NCBI RefSeq assembly: GCF_000756655.1
Contig: NZ_ARXU01000004.1
Coordinates: 234,896-298,895 of the forward strand
Reading direction: 5' to 3'
Source: Alcanivorax jadensis T9
Lineage (GTDB): Bacteria; Pseudomonadota; Gammaproteobacteria; Pseudomonadales; Alcanivoracaceae
Length of the DNA stretch: 64,000 nt
Notes under the pieces: generated by a model
Database searches by the model: none
Seen by the model: the letters and a program-made list of their open reading frames with translations, nothing else
Told to the model about the DNA's origin: nothing
Made by a program: the position numbers and the translations under genes
Shown here: one piece after another, positions 63,496 through 64,000 of the stretch
How positions within the stretch are numbered: the stretch's first letter is position 1
How the letters are laid out: the number at the start of each line of letters is the position of its first letter

Positions 63496-63939
63496 ATGAC
63501 ATATCGATATCAAACACAGCGATTGAGAGGAGGGCGCGTATCTATTACCGGCCAGGTCTATCTGGTGACATGTACGACCCGCCATAGATATCCCCACTTT
63601 GCCAATCATCTCCCGGCCCGAGAGGCTTGCCGGACAATCCAGAGTCTTGACCGTATGGGAGCCAGCCACACTTGGTGTTTTGTGGTGATGCCGGATCACT
63701 GCCACTGGCTGTTTTGCCTCAATGGCAAATATTCACTTGAGCAGACGGTCAGGATGTTCAAGGGTAAATGTTCTCGTCTGGTGGAAGTTAATCTCTGGCA
63801 AAAGGGGTTTCATGACCGCGCCTTACGTTCGGATGAGGATCTCTTGCCTATCGCTCGCTATGTCATCGCCAACCCGCTCCGAGCGGGATTGGTTGAGCGT
63901 GTAGGGGAGTACCCTTATTGGGATGCGGCCTGGCTATAA
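63496..63939 (+). CDS. REP-associated tyrosine transposase (RAYT, TnpA-REP)
   Basis: 147 residues with the Y1-transposase/HUH fold. The HxH motif is in PDHCHWLF (His68, His70). The catalytic Tyr122 lies in IARYVIANPLRAGLV. GQVYLVTCTTRHRYPHF at the N terminus is also diagnostic. RAYTs act on single-stranded REP palindromes and are usually flanked by them, as this one is. The start is the first ATG at 63496 that gives MTYRYQTQRLRGGRVS; no strong RBS. It is a single-copy domesticated-type element rather than an active IS. Confidence 0.88.
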   Translation: MTYRYQTQRLRGGRVSITGQVYLVTCTTRHRYPHFANHLPAREACRTIQSLDRMGASHTWCFVVMPDHCHWLFCLNGKYSLEQTVRMFKGKCSRLVEVNLWQKGFHDRALRSDEDLLPIARYVIANPLRAGLVERVGEYPYWDAAWL

Positions 63940-63985
63940 ATTGTCGCGGTGAGTGAAGACACTGGCTATGTCAGTTAATGGAGCC

Positions 63986-64000
63986 CTTCGCCTTGCGAGC
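63986..64000 (-). repeat. REP element 3' of the RAYT gene, cut by the window end
   Basis: CTTCGCCTTGCGAGC is the inverse of the unit at 63374-63399; the remainder (AAGGCTCCAACG expected) lies beyond the right edge. Confidence 0.75.

Overview
The window looks like the chromosome of a marine gammaproteobacterium of the Alcanivorax/Pseudomonas type (inferred). The evidence is the gene order barA/gacS-cysM-exonuclease-rlmD-relA-mazG, an AlgP-like histone-H1-type protein, a System I cytochrome c maturation set, a NasST/NrtABC nitrate locus, a Na+-pumping oadGAB operon, high-GC coding sequence and many short palindromic intergenic repeats. Housekeeping and transport genes dominate. No prophage, rRNA or CRISPR array was seen.

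Layout. 1-9.0 kb: 5' part of fabA (minus), ccmFGHI, adk, a 1.1 kb stretch with no convincing gene, an algP-like gene, the iron-storage pair bfd and bfr, and tRNA-Arg. 9.3-14 kb: oadGAB and a DUF5924/DUF2914 membrane protein. 14.2-15.8 kb: three small genes whose stop codons fall in or next to attC-like sites; this looks like an integrase-less gene-cassette cluster. 15.9-24.3 kb: a YbfB-type MFS transporter (minus), then the nitrate locus. nrtABC plus a porin sit behind a sigma54 promoter, an ANTAR-type leader and an intrinsic terminator. nasT, an unlisted 49-aa ORF and nasS sit behind an NtrC site and a second sigma54 promoter. 24.4-32 kb: divergent metE/metR, DUF6713 and yehS genes, a guanidinium exporter behind a guanidine-II riboswitch, and a CHAD/CYTH cluster whose CHAD gene carries an in-frame amber codon, then DUF4279 and a lipocalin lipoprotein.

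32-45 kb: ccmABCDE (the other half of the cytochrome c maturation set, about 27.6 kb from ccmFGHI), a RimK-like ATP-grasp protein, a DUF2157/GDYXXLXY pair, a GST, tRNA-Glu and tRNA-Gly, a phosphatase, an ABC exporter, queF, a DUF4870 protein and abgT. 45-58.6 kb: tRNA-Ser, a thioesterase, a nitroreductase, a membrane adenylate cyclase, a BarA/GacS hybrid kinase, cysM, an exonuclease, rlmD, relA and mazG. 59-64 kb: a phosphate-type porin, a two-component system, a periplasmic NTF2-like protein and a REP-associated tyrosine transposase (RAYT) bracketed by inverted REPs.

Two repeat systems run through the intergenic space. One is a REP/BIME family with a core like GGAGCYWTGCTYGCAWRGCGAA, probably tied to the RAYT at the right end. 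The other is a family of foldback elements at gene 3' ends. Their arms are tandem heptamers (AGTTAAC, AGTTGAC, AGTTGAA, GCTACAA or GCCTGAC types). The heptamer differs between elements, yet the two arms of one element match each other, and the arm sometimes supplies the stop codon of the adjacent gene.
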